Shown here: positions 1-8,369 of the stretch, piece by piece
Layout: every line of letters starts with the position of its first letter
How positions within the stretch are numbered: the first letter of the stretch is position 1
Source: Candidatus Oleimmundimicrobium americanum
GTDB lineage: Bacteria > Actinomycetota > Aquicultoria > UBA3085 > Oleimmundimicrobiaceae
Assembly (NCBI GenBank): GCA_002366545.1
Contig: DFBH01000022.1
Span: 1-35,868, forward strand
Reading direction: 5' to 3'
Length of the DNA stretch: 35,868 bases
Program-made: the position numbers and the translations under genes
Notes under the pieces: model-generated
Told to the model about the DNA's origin: nothing
Database searches by the model: none
What the model saw: only the letters and a program-made list of their open reading frames with translations

Positions 1-10
1 TCTGCTAAGC

Positions 11-25
11 GTGTAACCTTTACAC
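11..25. repeat. Short perfect inverted repeat upstream of the glycosylase gene
   Basis: Two 6-base arms, GTGTAA and TTACAC, flank a 3-base loop (CCT) just upstream of the first gene. No T-run follows, so it is not a clear terminator. It could be an operator or the tail of an upstream element cut by the window edge. Function unknown. Confidence 0.3.
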
Positions 26-49
26 AAAATGTAAATTGGAAGATGGGGA

Positions 50-625
50 ATGGAAGCATTAAAAAGAGATTTTTACGAGAGAAACACAAAAGTAGTTGCT
101 AAGGAGCTTTTGGGCAAGATTTTGGTTCATCGATTGCCTGAAGGTGACACAATGGGAAGGATCGTTGAAACTGAGGCGTATTTTGGTAATGGCGATCCCG
201 CAAGTCACGCATCCAGAGGCAAAACGCCAAGGAATTCAATAATGTTTGGCCCGCCCGGGCATGCTTACGTTTATTTTAATTACGGCATGCACTATCTTTT
301 CAATGTTGTAACAGAGAAAGAAGGTGTGCCCGGGGCGGTGCTGATTCGGGCGCTTGAACCGCTTAAGGGTATTGATTTTATGTTTAAGAAACGAAAAGTT
401 AAGGAATTAAAGCTTCTTACAAATGGTCCCGCAAAGCTTACGCAGGCTCTTGGAATAGATATCTCTCACAACGGGTTGGATTTAGTTAACGGGGAGATTT
501 TTGCATGCGATGATAAGAAAGCAGTATTCAATATAGTATCAGCTTCAAGAATTGGAATATCTGTTGGAAAAGACGATCTTTTGAGATTTTACATTGTCGA
601 CAATCAGTTTGTGTCAAAAAAGTAA
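50..625 (+). CDS. mpg: DNA-3-methyladenine glycosylase (AAG/MPG family)
   Basis: This base-excision repair enzyme removes alkylated purines such as 3-methyladenine and hypoxanthine from DNA in the cytoplasm. At 191 residues it has the usual bacterial length. The family signature is intact: GRIVETEAY at about residues 36-44, where E42 corresponds to the catalytic Glu and Y44 to the base-displacing Tyr of human AAG. Next come SHASRGKTPRN at 52-62, the YVYFNYGMHY block at 73-82, and NGPAKLTQALGI further on. The ATG has a purine-rich stretch (GGAAGATGGGGA) just upstream. No signal peptide or membrane segment is present. It is followed by 95 bases before the NIF3-like gene and is probably a small independent unit. 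The assignment is secure at family level; substrate range is not visible from sequence. Confidence 0.95.
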   Translation: MEALKRDFYERNTKVVAKELLGKILVHRLPEGDTMGRIVETEAYFGNGDPASHASRGKTPRNSIMFGPPGHAYVYFNYGMHYLFNVVTEKEGVPGAVLIRALEPLKGIDFMFKKRKVKELKLLTNGPAKLTQALGIDISHNGLDLVNGEIFACDDKKAVFNIVSASRIGISVGKDDLLRFYIVDNQFVSKK

Positions 626-720
626 AATTAATTATTTAAGCTCATCTTTTGTTGGTGTATTATTAGGTTTTAGATTATGTGCTTAATATTGGTTTATCTT
701 ATATATGGGGGTTGATTTTA

Positions 721-1674
721 TTGAAGATTCAAGAGATATACGAATTGGCTGTTAAAGAAGGAATGAAGGCAGATCCCAGAAGCAAAGAGGAGCTTAACAG
801 GGTTTTAAGGAAAGCAAAAGAAGAATATGAAAATTTAAAAGATGATGAAAAAGAATTTTTTGATCCGGAGAAATTTAACAATCCGTATTCAGATACTCGC
901 ATCTTAGTCGGTGATCCGAGTGCCGAGGTTAAAAGCCTTTTTTGTGGGATAGATATCGAGGTTGGCGAGGTATTGCTTGCGGATCGATTGAAGGAGAAGG
1001 GAGAAAATATTGATCTTTTGCTTGCTCATCATCCGGAAGGTAAGTCCTTGGTTGGTTTGCCGGGAGTTATGAAAGTTCAAGCTGATATTTGGCATCGGGA
1101 GGGTGTGCCGATAAATATTGGAGATGTTCTGATTGATAAGAGAATGAAGGAAGTTAATCGGTCTCTTATGCCAATTAATCACAACAGAGCGGTTGATGCT
1201 GCAAAGCTCCTCGGGATTCCGTTTATGAATGTTCATACTCCGGCTGATAATATGGTTAATTCGTTTTTGCAGAAAAGCATTGACGAGCTTTCTCCTTATA
1301 CGGTAAAAGATGTCATAAATTTTTTAAGAAAAATTCCTGAGTATAACGCAGCCGCAAAAATGGGTGCCGGCCCAACCATTTTGGTTGGTGATGGTGGAAA
1401 GAGGGCTGGAAGAGTGGTTGTGGATATGACGGGTGGAACAGAAGGCCCCGAGGAAGTTTTAGAAAAGTTAGCTAATGCCGGTGTTGGGACCATTGTGGGA
1501 ATGCATATGGGGAACAAGCTTAGGAAAAAAGCGGAAAAATATCACATCAATGTCGTTATTGCCGGTCATATTGCCAGTGACAACATTGGCTTAAATTTAT
1601 TCTTGGACAAACTTGAAGAGAAAGGCATTAAAGTTATTCCATGTTCTGGATTTGCCCGAACAAGCCGTTTATAA
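721..1674 (+). CDS. NIF3-like (DUF34) family protein, long form
   Basis: The family is a widespread metal-binding protein of uncertain biochemical role; some members are named GTP cyclohydrolase I type 2, without strong support. Likely metal ligands are visible in LLLAHHPEG, in the HTPADN block, and in the C-terminal GHIASDNIG, where His and acidic residues recur. The N-terminal 60 residues are a charged helical extension (KEGMKADPRSKEEL), giving 317 residues against about 250-280 for compact members. I chose TTG at 721 rather than the in-frame GTG at 679. A GGGGG/TTGA ribosome-binding stretch sits 5-9 bases upstream, and the protein then starts MKIQEIYELA, which flows directly into the conserved helix. 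It converges on the penicillin-binding protein gene with one base between the stop codons, so no room exists for a separate terminator. Confidence 0.85.
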   Translation: MKIQEIYELAVKEGMKADPRSKEELNRVLRKAKEEYENLKDDEKEFFDPEKFNNPYSDTRILVGDPSAEVKSLFCGIDIEVGEVLLADRLKEKGENIDLLLAHHPEGKSLVGLPGVMKVQADIWHREGVPINIGDVLIDKRMKEVNRSLMPINHNRAVDAAKLLGIPFMNVHTPADNMVNSFLQKSIDELSPYTVKDVINFLRKIPEYNAAAKMGAGPTILVGDGGKRAGRVVVDMTGGTEGPEEVLEKLANAGVGTIVGMHMGNKLRKKAEKYHINVVIAGHIASDNIGLNLFLDKLEEKGIKVIPCSGFARTSRL

Positions 1675-1675
1675 A

Positions 1676-3931
1676 TTAAGGGCTGCTCGTTGGCTCTTCG
1701 TGCGGTTCTTCTTCAATTTCCGGCGGCTCCTCTTCGGAGGGGCCTATACTTACTACTATGGATATGGCGGCTTCTTCTTTTGCTAAACTGCCCGCTTCGG
1801 GGTCTTGCCTAATTACACAACCGGCAGGAACGGTTCCACTGTTTTCTGTCGTTATACTTACCTCAAGTTTTACATTTTTGAGTGTATTGACTGCCTCGGC
1901 TTCGGTTAAACCGGTTACGTTTGGAACCTCAATTCCTTCATGAAGGGTACATTTTTTTGTCGGTTGAGTTCCTTTCACAAAAGTTCCTACTGTTATGTGA
2001 GAACAGAATTCTGTTGGGAGGAGTCCTGTCTCAGCACAGATAGATACTCGTACCAAACCGGATTTTGGGATTGGGAACGCCGTTCGGGGTGTATCCTCGA
2101 GGGATTTTAGCATGAATCTTGCCCAGATTTGTGCCGGGAAAGATCCGCCTGTAACTCGAATTCCATGTACGTTTCTCATGGGAATTTGTCCCTTTTGGTA
2201 ACCAACCCACACGGCTGCAGAAAGGTCGGGGGTGTAACCGGCAAACCAAGCATCTTGATAATTTTGAGCGGTTCCGGTTTTTCCGGCAGCAGGCCGTCCA
2301 ATTTTTGCTCTAACCCCGGTACCTCTTTTTATAACGTCTTGAAGTATGCTGTTAACGAGGTAAGCGGTGGCGGGTTTAACTGCAATTTTATTTTGAACTT
2401 TATTTTCTTTAATGGTATTTTCATTGGCATCTACAACTTTTAATATCGCTATTGGTTTGCAATGAACTCCTTCGTTTGCGAGGGTCCCGTAAGCGGAAGC
2501 CATTTCTAGCGGACAAACTCCTGTTTTTAGTCCACCAAGGGCGATGGCGGGATAAGGTTCAAGGGAGCTTGTTATTCCCATCTTTTTAGCAACTTTTACG
2601 ACTTTTTCCGGTCCGACATCCATCATTAGCCTGGCGTATACGCCGTTCACAGATTTTATTGTTCCCTGTATAATAGTCATTGGCGGGCCACCGCCACCTG
2701 CATAATTTGTAACGTGCCAATCTTTCCCCGGTAATTTAATGGTTGTTGGACCGGAGTCGTAAACTTGATTTGGAGAAAATCCTTCTTCAATCGCAGTGGT
2801 CAAAACGAACGTTTTAAAAGAGGAGCCCGCTTGTCTTTTACCTTGAGTGGCTAAATTAAATTTCTGGGTGTTGAAATCTTTTCCTCCCACCATTGCTCTT
2901 ATGTATCCAGTTTCAGGTTCAATTGCAACGAGGGCAGCGCTGGGGTCATCTTCTCTATCGAGTGTCTTTGCTATAGCCTCTTCGGCATAAGCCTGTTTTT
3001 TAAGATTTATTGTGGTATAAATTCGCAAACCGCCTTTAAAAACGGTATTTTCACCAAATTCATCAATTAAAAGTTGCTTAACATATTCAACAAAATAAGG
3101 TGCTTGAGTAATTTTTTCTCGTATTGGTTTAACTTCCACGGGGGTAGCTTTGGTTGTCTCGGCTTCGGTCTCAGTTATGAAACCCAGTTCTACCATTTTG
3201 TTTAGAACCGTATCCCTTCTTGTCTTTGTTTTTTCGGGATTTGTATAGGGGGAGTAATTGTTGGGTGATTTGGGTAAGCCTGCAAGAAGCGCACACTCGG
3301 ATAGCGTCATTTCTTTTGCCTTTTTGTTGAAAAAAGTTTCAGCCGCTGTTTCTACGCCATAACAACCTGAGCCAAAATAGACTGTATTTAAATATTTTTC
3401 TAAGATTTTATCTTTTCCATATTTTTGTTCAATTTGGTATGAAAGAGCTGCCTCTTTAATTTTTCTTTCCAAAGTTTTTTCGTTGGTTAGAAAGATGTTT
3501 TTTACGTATTGTTGAGTAATGGTGCTAGCTCCTTGAGTTGGACGACCACCCGCTTTTATATCTGCAAGGAGAGCTCCGATGATTCTTTTTAAATCGAGAC
3601 CTTCATGCTGATAAAATCTTTCATCTTCTATTGCTATTATGGCGGTTTTCATATTCTGGGGGATTTCTGAGAGGGGAATAATTACTCTGTTTTGCTCGGC
3701 ATGAAAAGTTGTAATGAGTCTTCCGTCAGCAGAGTAAACCTTTGAGGTTTGAGCTGCTTTTACCTGCGCTTGGTCTTCGAGGCGAGGGAGGTCGTTTGTT
3801 AAGCCAACCAAAAGGCCGATACCTGTTGAAAAAAAAGCAAGTATTGTTAAGATTGCCAGGGTAAACAATATTTTTAAAAAGCGTCCCCGTTTTTTTCTTT
3901 TAATTTTTCTAACCTTTTTAGCATAAGACAT
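1676..3931 (-). CDS. mrcA: Class A penicillin-binding protein (PBP1A type) with one PASTA domain
   Basis: This bifunctional enzyme polymerises lipid II into glycan strands and cross-links the peptides outside the membrane. The N-terminus is cytoplasmic and very basic (KKVRKIKRKKRGR), followed by one membrane anchor at about 20-44. The GT51 glycosyltransferase domain spans about 75-250 with the catalytic Glu in IEDERFYQHEG (E102) and the STITQQ motif. The transpeptidase domain carries SSFK (S370-K373), SVN (427-429) and KTGT (551-554), so both activities look intact. A single PASTA domain follows at about 667-731, then an acidic Pro/Glu tail. Length is 751 residues, normal for the type. A GAGG sequence lies 6 bases upstream of the ATG. 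It is the only clear gene on this strand, and its regulation is probably separate, through the long leader at 3932-4119. Confidence 0.96.
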   Translation of the reverse strand: MSYAKKVRKIKRKKRGRFLKILFTLAILTILAFFSTGIGLLVGLTNDLPRLEDQAQVKAAQTSKVYSADGRLITTFHAEQNRVIIPLSEIPQNMKTAIIAIEDERFYQHEGLDLKRIIGALLADIKAGGRPTQGASTITQQYVKNIFLTNEKTLERKIKEAALSYQIEQKYGKDKILEKYLNTVYFGSGCYGVETAAETFFNKKAKEMTLSECALLAGLPKSPNNYSPYTNPEKTKTRRDTVLNKMVELGFITETEAETTKATPVEVKPIREKITQAPYFVEYVKQLLIDEFGENTVFKGGLRIYTTINLKKQAYAEEAIAKTLDREDDPSAALVAIEPETGYIRAMVGGKDFNTQKFNLATQGKRQAGSSFKTFVLTTAIEEGFSPNQVYDSGPTTIKLPGKDWHVTNYAGGGGPPMTIIQGTIKSVNGVYARLMMDVGPEKVVKVAKKMGITSSLEPYPAIALGGLKTGVCPLEMASAYGTLANEGVHCKPIAILKVVDANENTIKENKVQNKIAVKPATAYLVNSILQDVIKRGTGVRAKIGRPAAGKTGTAQNYQDAWFAGYTPDLSAAVWVGYQKGQIPMRNVHGIRVTGGSFPAQIWARFMLKSLEDTPRTAFPIPKSGLVRVSICAETGLLPTEFCSHITVGTFVKGTQPTKKCTLHEGIEVPNVTGLTEAEAVNTLKNVKLEVSITTENSGTVPAGCVIRQDPEAGSLAKEEAAISIVVSIGPSEEEPPEIEEEPHEEPTSSP

Positions 3932-4119
3932 ACAAAGCCTCGTTTTTTGTTATGCTTTGTTTAACTTTAAGCGGTGCTTCACGGTTTTGCAGCCGTGGTA
4001 TCTCTGTATTCTTTGGCGGGCTCCACCAAAACACCCCCATCTTCGCCAAGAGTGTGGCGGCTTGCCTCTTTCGCATTTATCCACGAGTTGTCGCTCTCGA
4101 CTTTCTGCAAAAGTGAGTA
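3932..4119 (-). promoter_or_regulatory. Candidate structured 5' leader of the penicillin-binding protein gene
   Basis: This stretch of about 190 bases lies between the divergent PBP and tyrS genes and is richer in GC than its flanks. Read on the - strand it contains a run of hairpins: GTCG/CGAC around a 4-base loop (4090-4101), TTGGCG/CGCCAA enclosing about 25 bases (4013-4049), CACGG/CCGTG around 8 bases (3980-3997), and ACAAAGC/GCTTTGT around 15 bases (3932-3960). The last one lies directly against the start codon and partly includes the GAGG ribosome-binding site. A good -10 element lies just upstream. I do not recognise a known riboswitch class. Which strand is functional is inferred from the promoter and the last hairpin, and an unstructured explanation remains possible. 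Confidence 0.45.
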
Positions 4120-4125
4120 AAAGAA

Positions 4126-4134
4126 ATTATAACA
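4126..4134 (-). promoter_or_regulatory. Candidate extended -10 promoter of the penicillin-binding protein gene
   Basis: On the - strand the sequence reads TGTTATAAT, a perfect TATAAT preceded by TGN, which is the extended -10 pattern. No good -35 hexamer is seen 16-18 bases upstream, as is common for extended -10 promoters. Transcription would begin near 4119 and give a leader of about 190 nt. Confidence 0.45.
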
Positions 4135-4237
4135 TATTTTATTAAAACTACTTTATCGATTGAAGTGGTTCTTTGTTGGACAGCCCAAAGAAAACTGTGA
4201 TAAGATTTTGGCACTTAGATTGAAAAGGGATAAAATT

Positions 4238-5461
4238 ATGCGCGATTTTAAGGAACAATTAAAAATATTATTGAGCGGCACGGAAGAAGTTTTACCTCCT
4301 GACGAATTCAGGTTTAAGCTTAAAAGGTCTATAGAAAAAAATAAACCGTTGGTGGTTAAATATGGGGTTGACCCCACCTCTCCCGATCTTCACATCGGTC
4401 ATGCGATTCCTTTGAGAAAGTTGCGGCAATTTCAGGAACTTGGACATAAGGTAATTTTGTTAATTGGTGATTTTACCGCGCGAATTGGAGATCCCTCTCA
4501 GAAGTCGGTTACGCGTCCTCAGCTTTCCGGGAAGGAAGTTAGGCTAAACGCCAAGACGTATACCAAACAAGCGTTTAAGATTTTGGATGAAAAGTCAACA
4601 ATTATTGATCATAATAGCAGGTGGTTTGGCAAGATGAATTTTGAAGAAGTTCTCAAGTTATCTGCCAATTTTACAATTGCGAGGCTTTTGGAAAGAGATG
4701 ATTTTTATAAGCGGTATCAGGAAAATATACCCATAGGACTTCATGAATTTTTTTACCCGGTAATGCAAGGTTACGACTCTGTGATGCTTAAGGCTGACGT
4801 GGAATTAGGGGGAACGGATCAAAAGTTTAATATGTTGACCGGAAGAAATCTTCAAAAAACCTATGGTCAAGAGCCACAAGCCATTATTACCTTGCCGATT
4901 TTAGAAGGAACCGACGGTGTTCAGAAGATGAGTAAGAGTCTTGGGAATCATGTTGGTGTTACCGACAGTCCCAAAGATATGTTCGGAAAGATTATGTCAA
5001 TTCCGGATGAGATTATGATTAAATACTTTAGATTGGCTACGAGCTTATCGGAAAAAGAGATAGAAATAATAGAAAAAGGGCTTAAAGACGGGTCTTTGCA
5101 TCCGGCGAAAATTAAGCGATGTCTTGCTGAAGAGATTGTTTCTCAATATCATGGCAAAAAAGTGGCAGAAGACGCAAAAGAAGAGTTCGATATCATTTTT
5201 AAGGAGAAGTCTTTACCTTCAGACATACCTGAAGCCGTTTTATTGCCCGAGTTGTTTAAGGATAATCGGATTTGGATTGTAAAATTATTAACGCACGTTG
5301 GTTTGGCGGAAACTAACGGTGAAGCCAGAAGATTAATTAAGCAGGGTGGAGTAAAATTAAATAATGAGATTATAAAATCGGCAGAGATTGATGTAGAGAT
5401 AAAAAATGGAGATATTTTACAGGTTGGGAAACGAAGATTTGTTAAGCTTGTTTTGAATTAA
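4238..5461 (+). CDS. tyrS: Tyrosyl-tRNA synthetase
   Basis: The enzyme charges tRNA-Tyr with tyrosine in the cytoplasm. Class I signatures are clear: KYGVDPTSPDLHIGHAI, with HIGH at 52-55, and KMSKS at about 230. The tyrosine-binding region lies between them (FFYPVMQGYDS, ELGGTDQKFN). The C-terminus carries an S4 RNA-binding domain (GEARRLIKQGGVKLN). The 407-residue length and LHIGHAIPLRKLRQFQ fit the shorter TyrS type. The open frame extends upstream to 4160, but the ATG at 4238 has a GGGA ribosome-binding site 8 bases upstream and starts where the family starts. The upstream residues look non-coding and the stretch contains a small TTCTTTG/CAAAGAA hairpin. No T-box specifier or antiterminator sequence is visible. 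It is followed after 12 bases by the small four-cysteine gene and probably co-transcribed with it and valS. Confidence 0.96.
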   Translation: MRDFKEQLKILLSGTEEVLPPDEFRFKLKRSIEKNKPLVVKYGVDPTSPDLHIGHAIPLRKLRQFQELGHKVILLIGDFTARIGDPSQKSVTRPQLSGKEVRLNAKTYTKQAFKILDEKSTIIDHNSRWFGKMNFEEVLKLSANFTIARLLERDDFYKRYQENIPIGLHEFFYPVMQGYDSVMLKADVELGGTDQKFNMLTGRNLQKTYGQEPQAIITLPILEGTDGVQKMSKSLGNHVGVTDSPKDMFGKIMSIPDEIMIKYFRLATSLSEKEIEIIEKGLKDGSLHPAKIKRCLAEEIVSQYHGKKVAEDAKEEFDIIFKEKSLPSDIPEAVLLPELFKDNRIWIVKLLTHVGLAETNGEARRLIKQGGVKLNNEIIKSAEIDVEIKNGDILQVGKRRFVKLVLN

Positions 5462-5473
5462 GGGAGGAGTTTT

Positions 5474-5680
5474 ATGATGAGATCGCGCTGCGAAAGCTGT
5501 AAGTGGCATTTGCCCAATAGCAGCATTTGTCTTCTTGGCAGAAAAGAAGAGAATTGTGATTCTCCAAGGGCGAGACGTGGAGATAACGGCTTGGCCGTAA
5601 GATTATTGGATTCTTATAAGGAAGGGCGTTTACAGTTTGAAAAATTGCGTCAGCAAGAGCAAAATAATATTTCTAAATAA
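5474..5680 (+). CDS. Small four-cysteine protein of unknown function
   Basis: The 68-residue product contains four cysteines at positions 6, 9, 19 and 28, in the pattern CxxC-x9-C-x8-C, which suggests a small zinc site. The rest is a charged, probably helical C-terminus (RLLDSYKEGRLQFEKLRQQ). No signal peptide or membrane segment is seen. A strong ribosome-binding site, AGGGAGGAG, lies 4-5 bases upstream of two adjacent ATG codons; either could be the start. It sits between two aminoacyl-tRNA synthetase genes in the same direction, which favours a real translated gene, but I recognise no family and the location does not prove a link to translation. Confidence 0.75.
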   Translation: MMRSRCESCKWHLPNSSICLLGRKEENCDSPRARRGDNGLAVRLLDSYKEGRLQFEKLRQQEQNNISK

Positions 5681-5709
5681 AAATGAAGATAAGAGGTGCA
5701 GCTGCTTAG

Positions 5710-8358
5710 ATGATTCAAAAATTATCCAAGGTTTACAATCCCAAAGATGTTGAAAACAAGTGGTATGATTTCTGGCTTAAAAAAAGATACTTTAGGGCGA
5801 CCGTTGATAAGAAAAAGAGTCCATTTGCCATAGTAATCCCCCCTCCGAACGTAACCGGTTCTCTTCATATAGGACATGCTTTAAACAACACATTGCAGGA
5901 TGCCATCATTCGCAAAAAAAGAATGGAAGGGAAATCTGTTCTTTGGCTTCCGGGTACGGACCACGCGGGAATTGCCACTCAAAATGTGGTAGAGAAACAA
6001 TTGGCTAAGGAAGGTTTAAGTAGAGAAGACCTGGGGCGCGAAAAATTTATTGAACGCGTTTGGGAATGGAAAGAAAAATATGGAAATACAATTATAGGCC
6101 AGTTAAAAAGCATGGGCTGTTCGTGCGATTGGGAAAGAGAACGTTTTACAATGGATAAAGGTTATTCCGATGCTGTAAAAAAAGTATTTGTGAAACTTTA
6201 TCAAGACGGCCTAATTTATAAAGGTTATAGAATTATAAATTGGTGCCCGCGTTGCTTGACGGCACTTTCCGATATTGAGGTGGAACACGAAGACCTTGAG
6301 GGTCACTTTTGGTACATTAAGTATCCGTTTAAAAATCTTAAAGGATATTTAACCGTTGCTACGACTCGGCCCGAGACGATGCTTGGTGACGTGGCGGTTG
6401 CCGTAAATCCCAATGATCCTCGTTATAAGCAATACATTGGAGAAATTCTGATATTGCCGGGTGTTGGCCGCGAAATTCCTGTAATTGGTGATGATATGGT
6501 TGATTTGGAATTCGGGACAGGCGCCGTTAAGGTTACTCCGGCACACGATCCTAATGATTTTGAGATTGGCTTGCGCCACAAGTTACCGCAAATAAACATA
6601 TTTACCCCCGATGCGAAAATTAATAAAAATGGCGGAGATTATCTTGGTATGGATAGGTACGGTTGCCGCGAAGCAATTGTAATGGACTTGGAGAAGGCCG
6701 GTTTACTGGAAAAAGTCGAATCTCACCTTCATGCGGTTGGCCATTGCTATCGTTGCCACACCATAATTGAGCCGTATCTTTCTGAGCAATGGTTTGTAAA
6801 AATGAAACCGTTGGCGGACCCGGCAATTAAAGTTGTAGAAGAAGGGAAAATTAATTTTGTTCCCGCGCGTTGGGAAAAAGTCTATTTTGATTGGATGCAC
6901 AAAATTAAAGATTGGTGTATCTCCCGTCAAATTTGGTGGGGGCATCGGATTCCGGCTTGGTATTGTGAATGCGGTGAGGTTGTCGTGGCAATTGAAGAGC
7001 CAACAAGTTGTCCAAAGTGTGGCAGTAAAAAGTTAAAGCAGGATACAGATGTGTTGGATACCTGGTTTAGTTCGGCCCTCTGGCCGTTTGCTACGCTTGG
7101 CTGGCCCAATGAGACCGAAGATCTTAAATATTTTTATCCCACTTCTGTTTTAAGTACGGCAAGGGATATTATTTATCTTTGGGTGGCAAGGATGAATATG
7201 ATGGGCCTTAAATTTATGGATGATGCGCCATATCACACCGTTATAATTCATCCTACCGTTTTAACCATAGATGGAAAAAGAATGAGCAAATCGTTGGGCA
7301 CGGGGGTTGATCCCTTAGAGCTTATCGAAAAATACGGCACCGATGCTACGAGGTTTGGTTTAATGTTTCAGTCTCAAGGACAAGATATGCGTTTTTCTGA
7401 AGAAAAGATCGAGATGAGCCGCAATTTTATCAATAAAATATGGAATGCTTCGAGATTTATCCTCATGAATCTCGACGGATATTCCAAAGATGTTAATTTG
7501 CAATATGAATTGGCTGATAAGTGGATACTTTCCAAGCTTGCGAAATTATTGAAGAACGTGGACGAGGCTTTTGATGAATTTAATGTAAGCTTTGCATGTA
7601 AGCAAATATATGATTTCTTTTGGAGTGAATTTTGTGATTGGTATCTTGAACTCTGCAAAGCTCGACTTTATCAGGCGGATGAAAAAGTTGATGGCGAAAA
7701 AATCAGAAGGAGGCAGACAGCCCAATACATACTTTGTTTTGTAATGGATAGTGTCTTAAAACTTCTCCATCCCTTTATGCCGTTTGTCACAGAGGAGATT
7801 TGGCAAAAATTACCTCACGATGGGGAAAGTATTATGATTGCATTATGGCCTAAAAGGGATGAATCCATTATAGATAACAAATTGGAAGAAAAATTTGAAC
7901 TCATTAAAGCTATAACGGTGGCCATTCGCTCAATAAGGTCGACATTTTCGCTTCCGCCTTCAAAACAAATAGAAGTTGTTCTTAAGGGGGCGGATGAGAC
8001 AAAAAATTCTATATTAAAGGGCGATTTTAATTACATTTCCCAGTTGGCAAACATATCAAACTTTTTAATTGGCAAAGATGTAATTAGGCCTTCTCTATCA
8101 GCGGTTGCCGTGGAGCAAGGTCTTGAAATTTTTGTTCCTTTGACCGGTTTAATAGATATCGATAAGGAAAAAGATAGATTATCAAAGAAACTAAATGGGA
8201 TAGAAAAGGACTTAAATAAAATACAAAATAAGTTATCGAAAAGCGAGTTTTTAACTAAAGCACCGGAGCAAGTGGTTGAAAAAGAAAAAATTAAAGAAGT
8301 TGAATTAATTGATGAGAAAAATAAATTAAAAACTCAATTGGAACAGATTTTACGGTAG
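5710..8358 (+). CDS. valS: Valyl-tRNA synthetase
   Basis: The enzyme charges tRNA-Val in the cytoplasm and hydrolyses mischarged Thr-tRNA. Motifs in order are PPPNVTGSLHIGHAL (HIGH at 53-56), the CP1 editing domain from about 190 to 340 with TTRPETMLGD and the HDPNDFEIG Asp, a DWCISRQIWWGHRIP block, and the second signature KRMSKS at 524-529. Cysteine pairs at 180/183 and 347/350 form one likely zinc site, and those at 420/422 and 435/438 form a second. The C-terminal 60 residues are a charged coiled-coil tRNA-binding arm. Length of 882 is standard. AGAGGTG lies upstream of the ATG. folC follows after 11 bases, an arrangement seen in many Gram-positive bacteria and relatives. Confidence 0.98.
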   Translation: MIQKLSKVYNPKDVENKWYDFWLKKRYFRATVDKKKSPFAIVIPPPNVTGSLHIGHALNNTLQDAIIRKKRMEGKSVLWLPGTDHAGIATQNVVEKQLAKEGLSREDLGREKFIERVWEWKEKYGNTIIGQLKSMGCSCDWERERFTMDKGYSDAVKKVFVKLYQDGLIYKGYRIINWCPRCLTALSDIEVEHEDLEGHFWYIKYPFKNLKGYLTVATTRPETMLGDVAVAVNPNDPRYKQYIGEILILPGVGREIPVIGDDMVDLEFGTGAVKVTPAHDPNDFEIGLRHKLPQINIFTPDAKINKNGGDYLGMDRYGCREAIVMDLEKAGLLEKVESHLHAVGHCYRCHTIIEPYLSEQWFVKMKPLADPAIKVVEEGKINFVPARWEKVYFDWMHKIKDWCISRQIWWGHRIPAWYCECGEVVVAIEEPTSCPKCGSKKLKQDTDVLDTWFSSALWPFATLGWPNETEDLKYFYPTSVLSTARDIIYLWVARMNMMGLKFMDDAPYHTVIIHPTVLTIDGKRMSKSLGTGVDPLELIEKYGTDATRFGLMFQSQGQDMRFSEEKIEMSRNFINKIWNASRFILMNLDGYSKDVNLQYELADKWILSKLAKLLKNVDEAFDEFNVSFACKQIYDFFWSEFCDWYLELCKARLYQADEKVDGEKIRRRQTAQYILCFVMDSVLKLLHPFMPFVTEEIWQKLPHDGESIMIALWPKRDESIIDNKLEEKFELIKAITVAIRSIRSTFSLPPSKQIEVVLKGADETKNSILKGDFNYISQLANISNFLIGKDVIRPSLSAVAVEQGLEIFVPLTGLIDIDKEKDRLSKKLNGIEKDLNKIQNKLSKSEFLTKAPEQVVEKEKIKEVELIDEKNKLKTQLEQILR

Positions 8359-8369
8359 ATTGGTTTTAA

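Noticed and set aside
1676..1760. Shared bidirectional terminator between the NIF3-like gene and the PBP gene
   Set aside because: The two stop codons are one base apart. A CCTC/GAGG hairpin near 1730 lies in PBP coding sequence and has no T-run.
3957..4145. 62-codon open frame in the PBP-tyrS gap
   Set aside because: It has no ribosome-binding site, has an odd composition (many Pro, Cys and His), and lies in a region better explained as structured leader DNA.
4134..4237. Possible T-box leader or upstream coding extension of tyrS
   Set aside because: A small TTCTTTG/CAAAGAA hairpin is present, but there is no T-box core, no antiterminator sequence and no T-run. The open frame from 4160 has no ribosome-binding site and adds residues not seen in TyrS.
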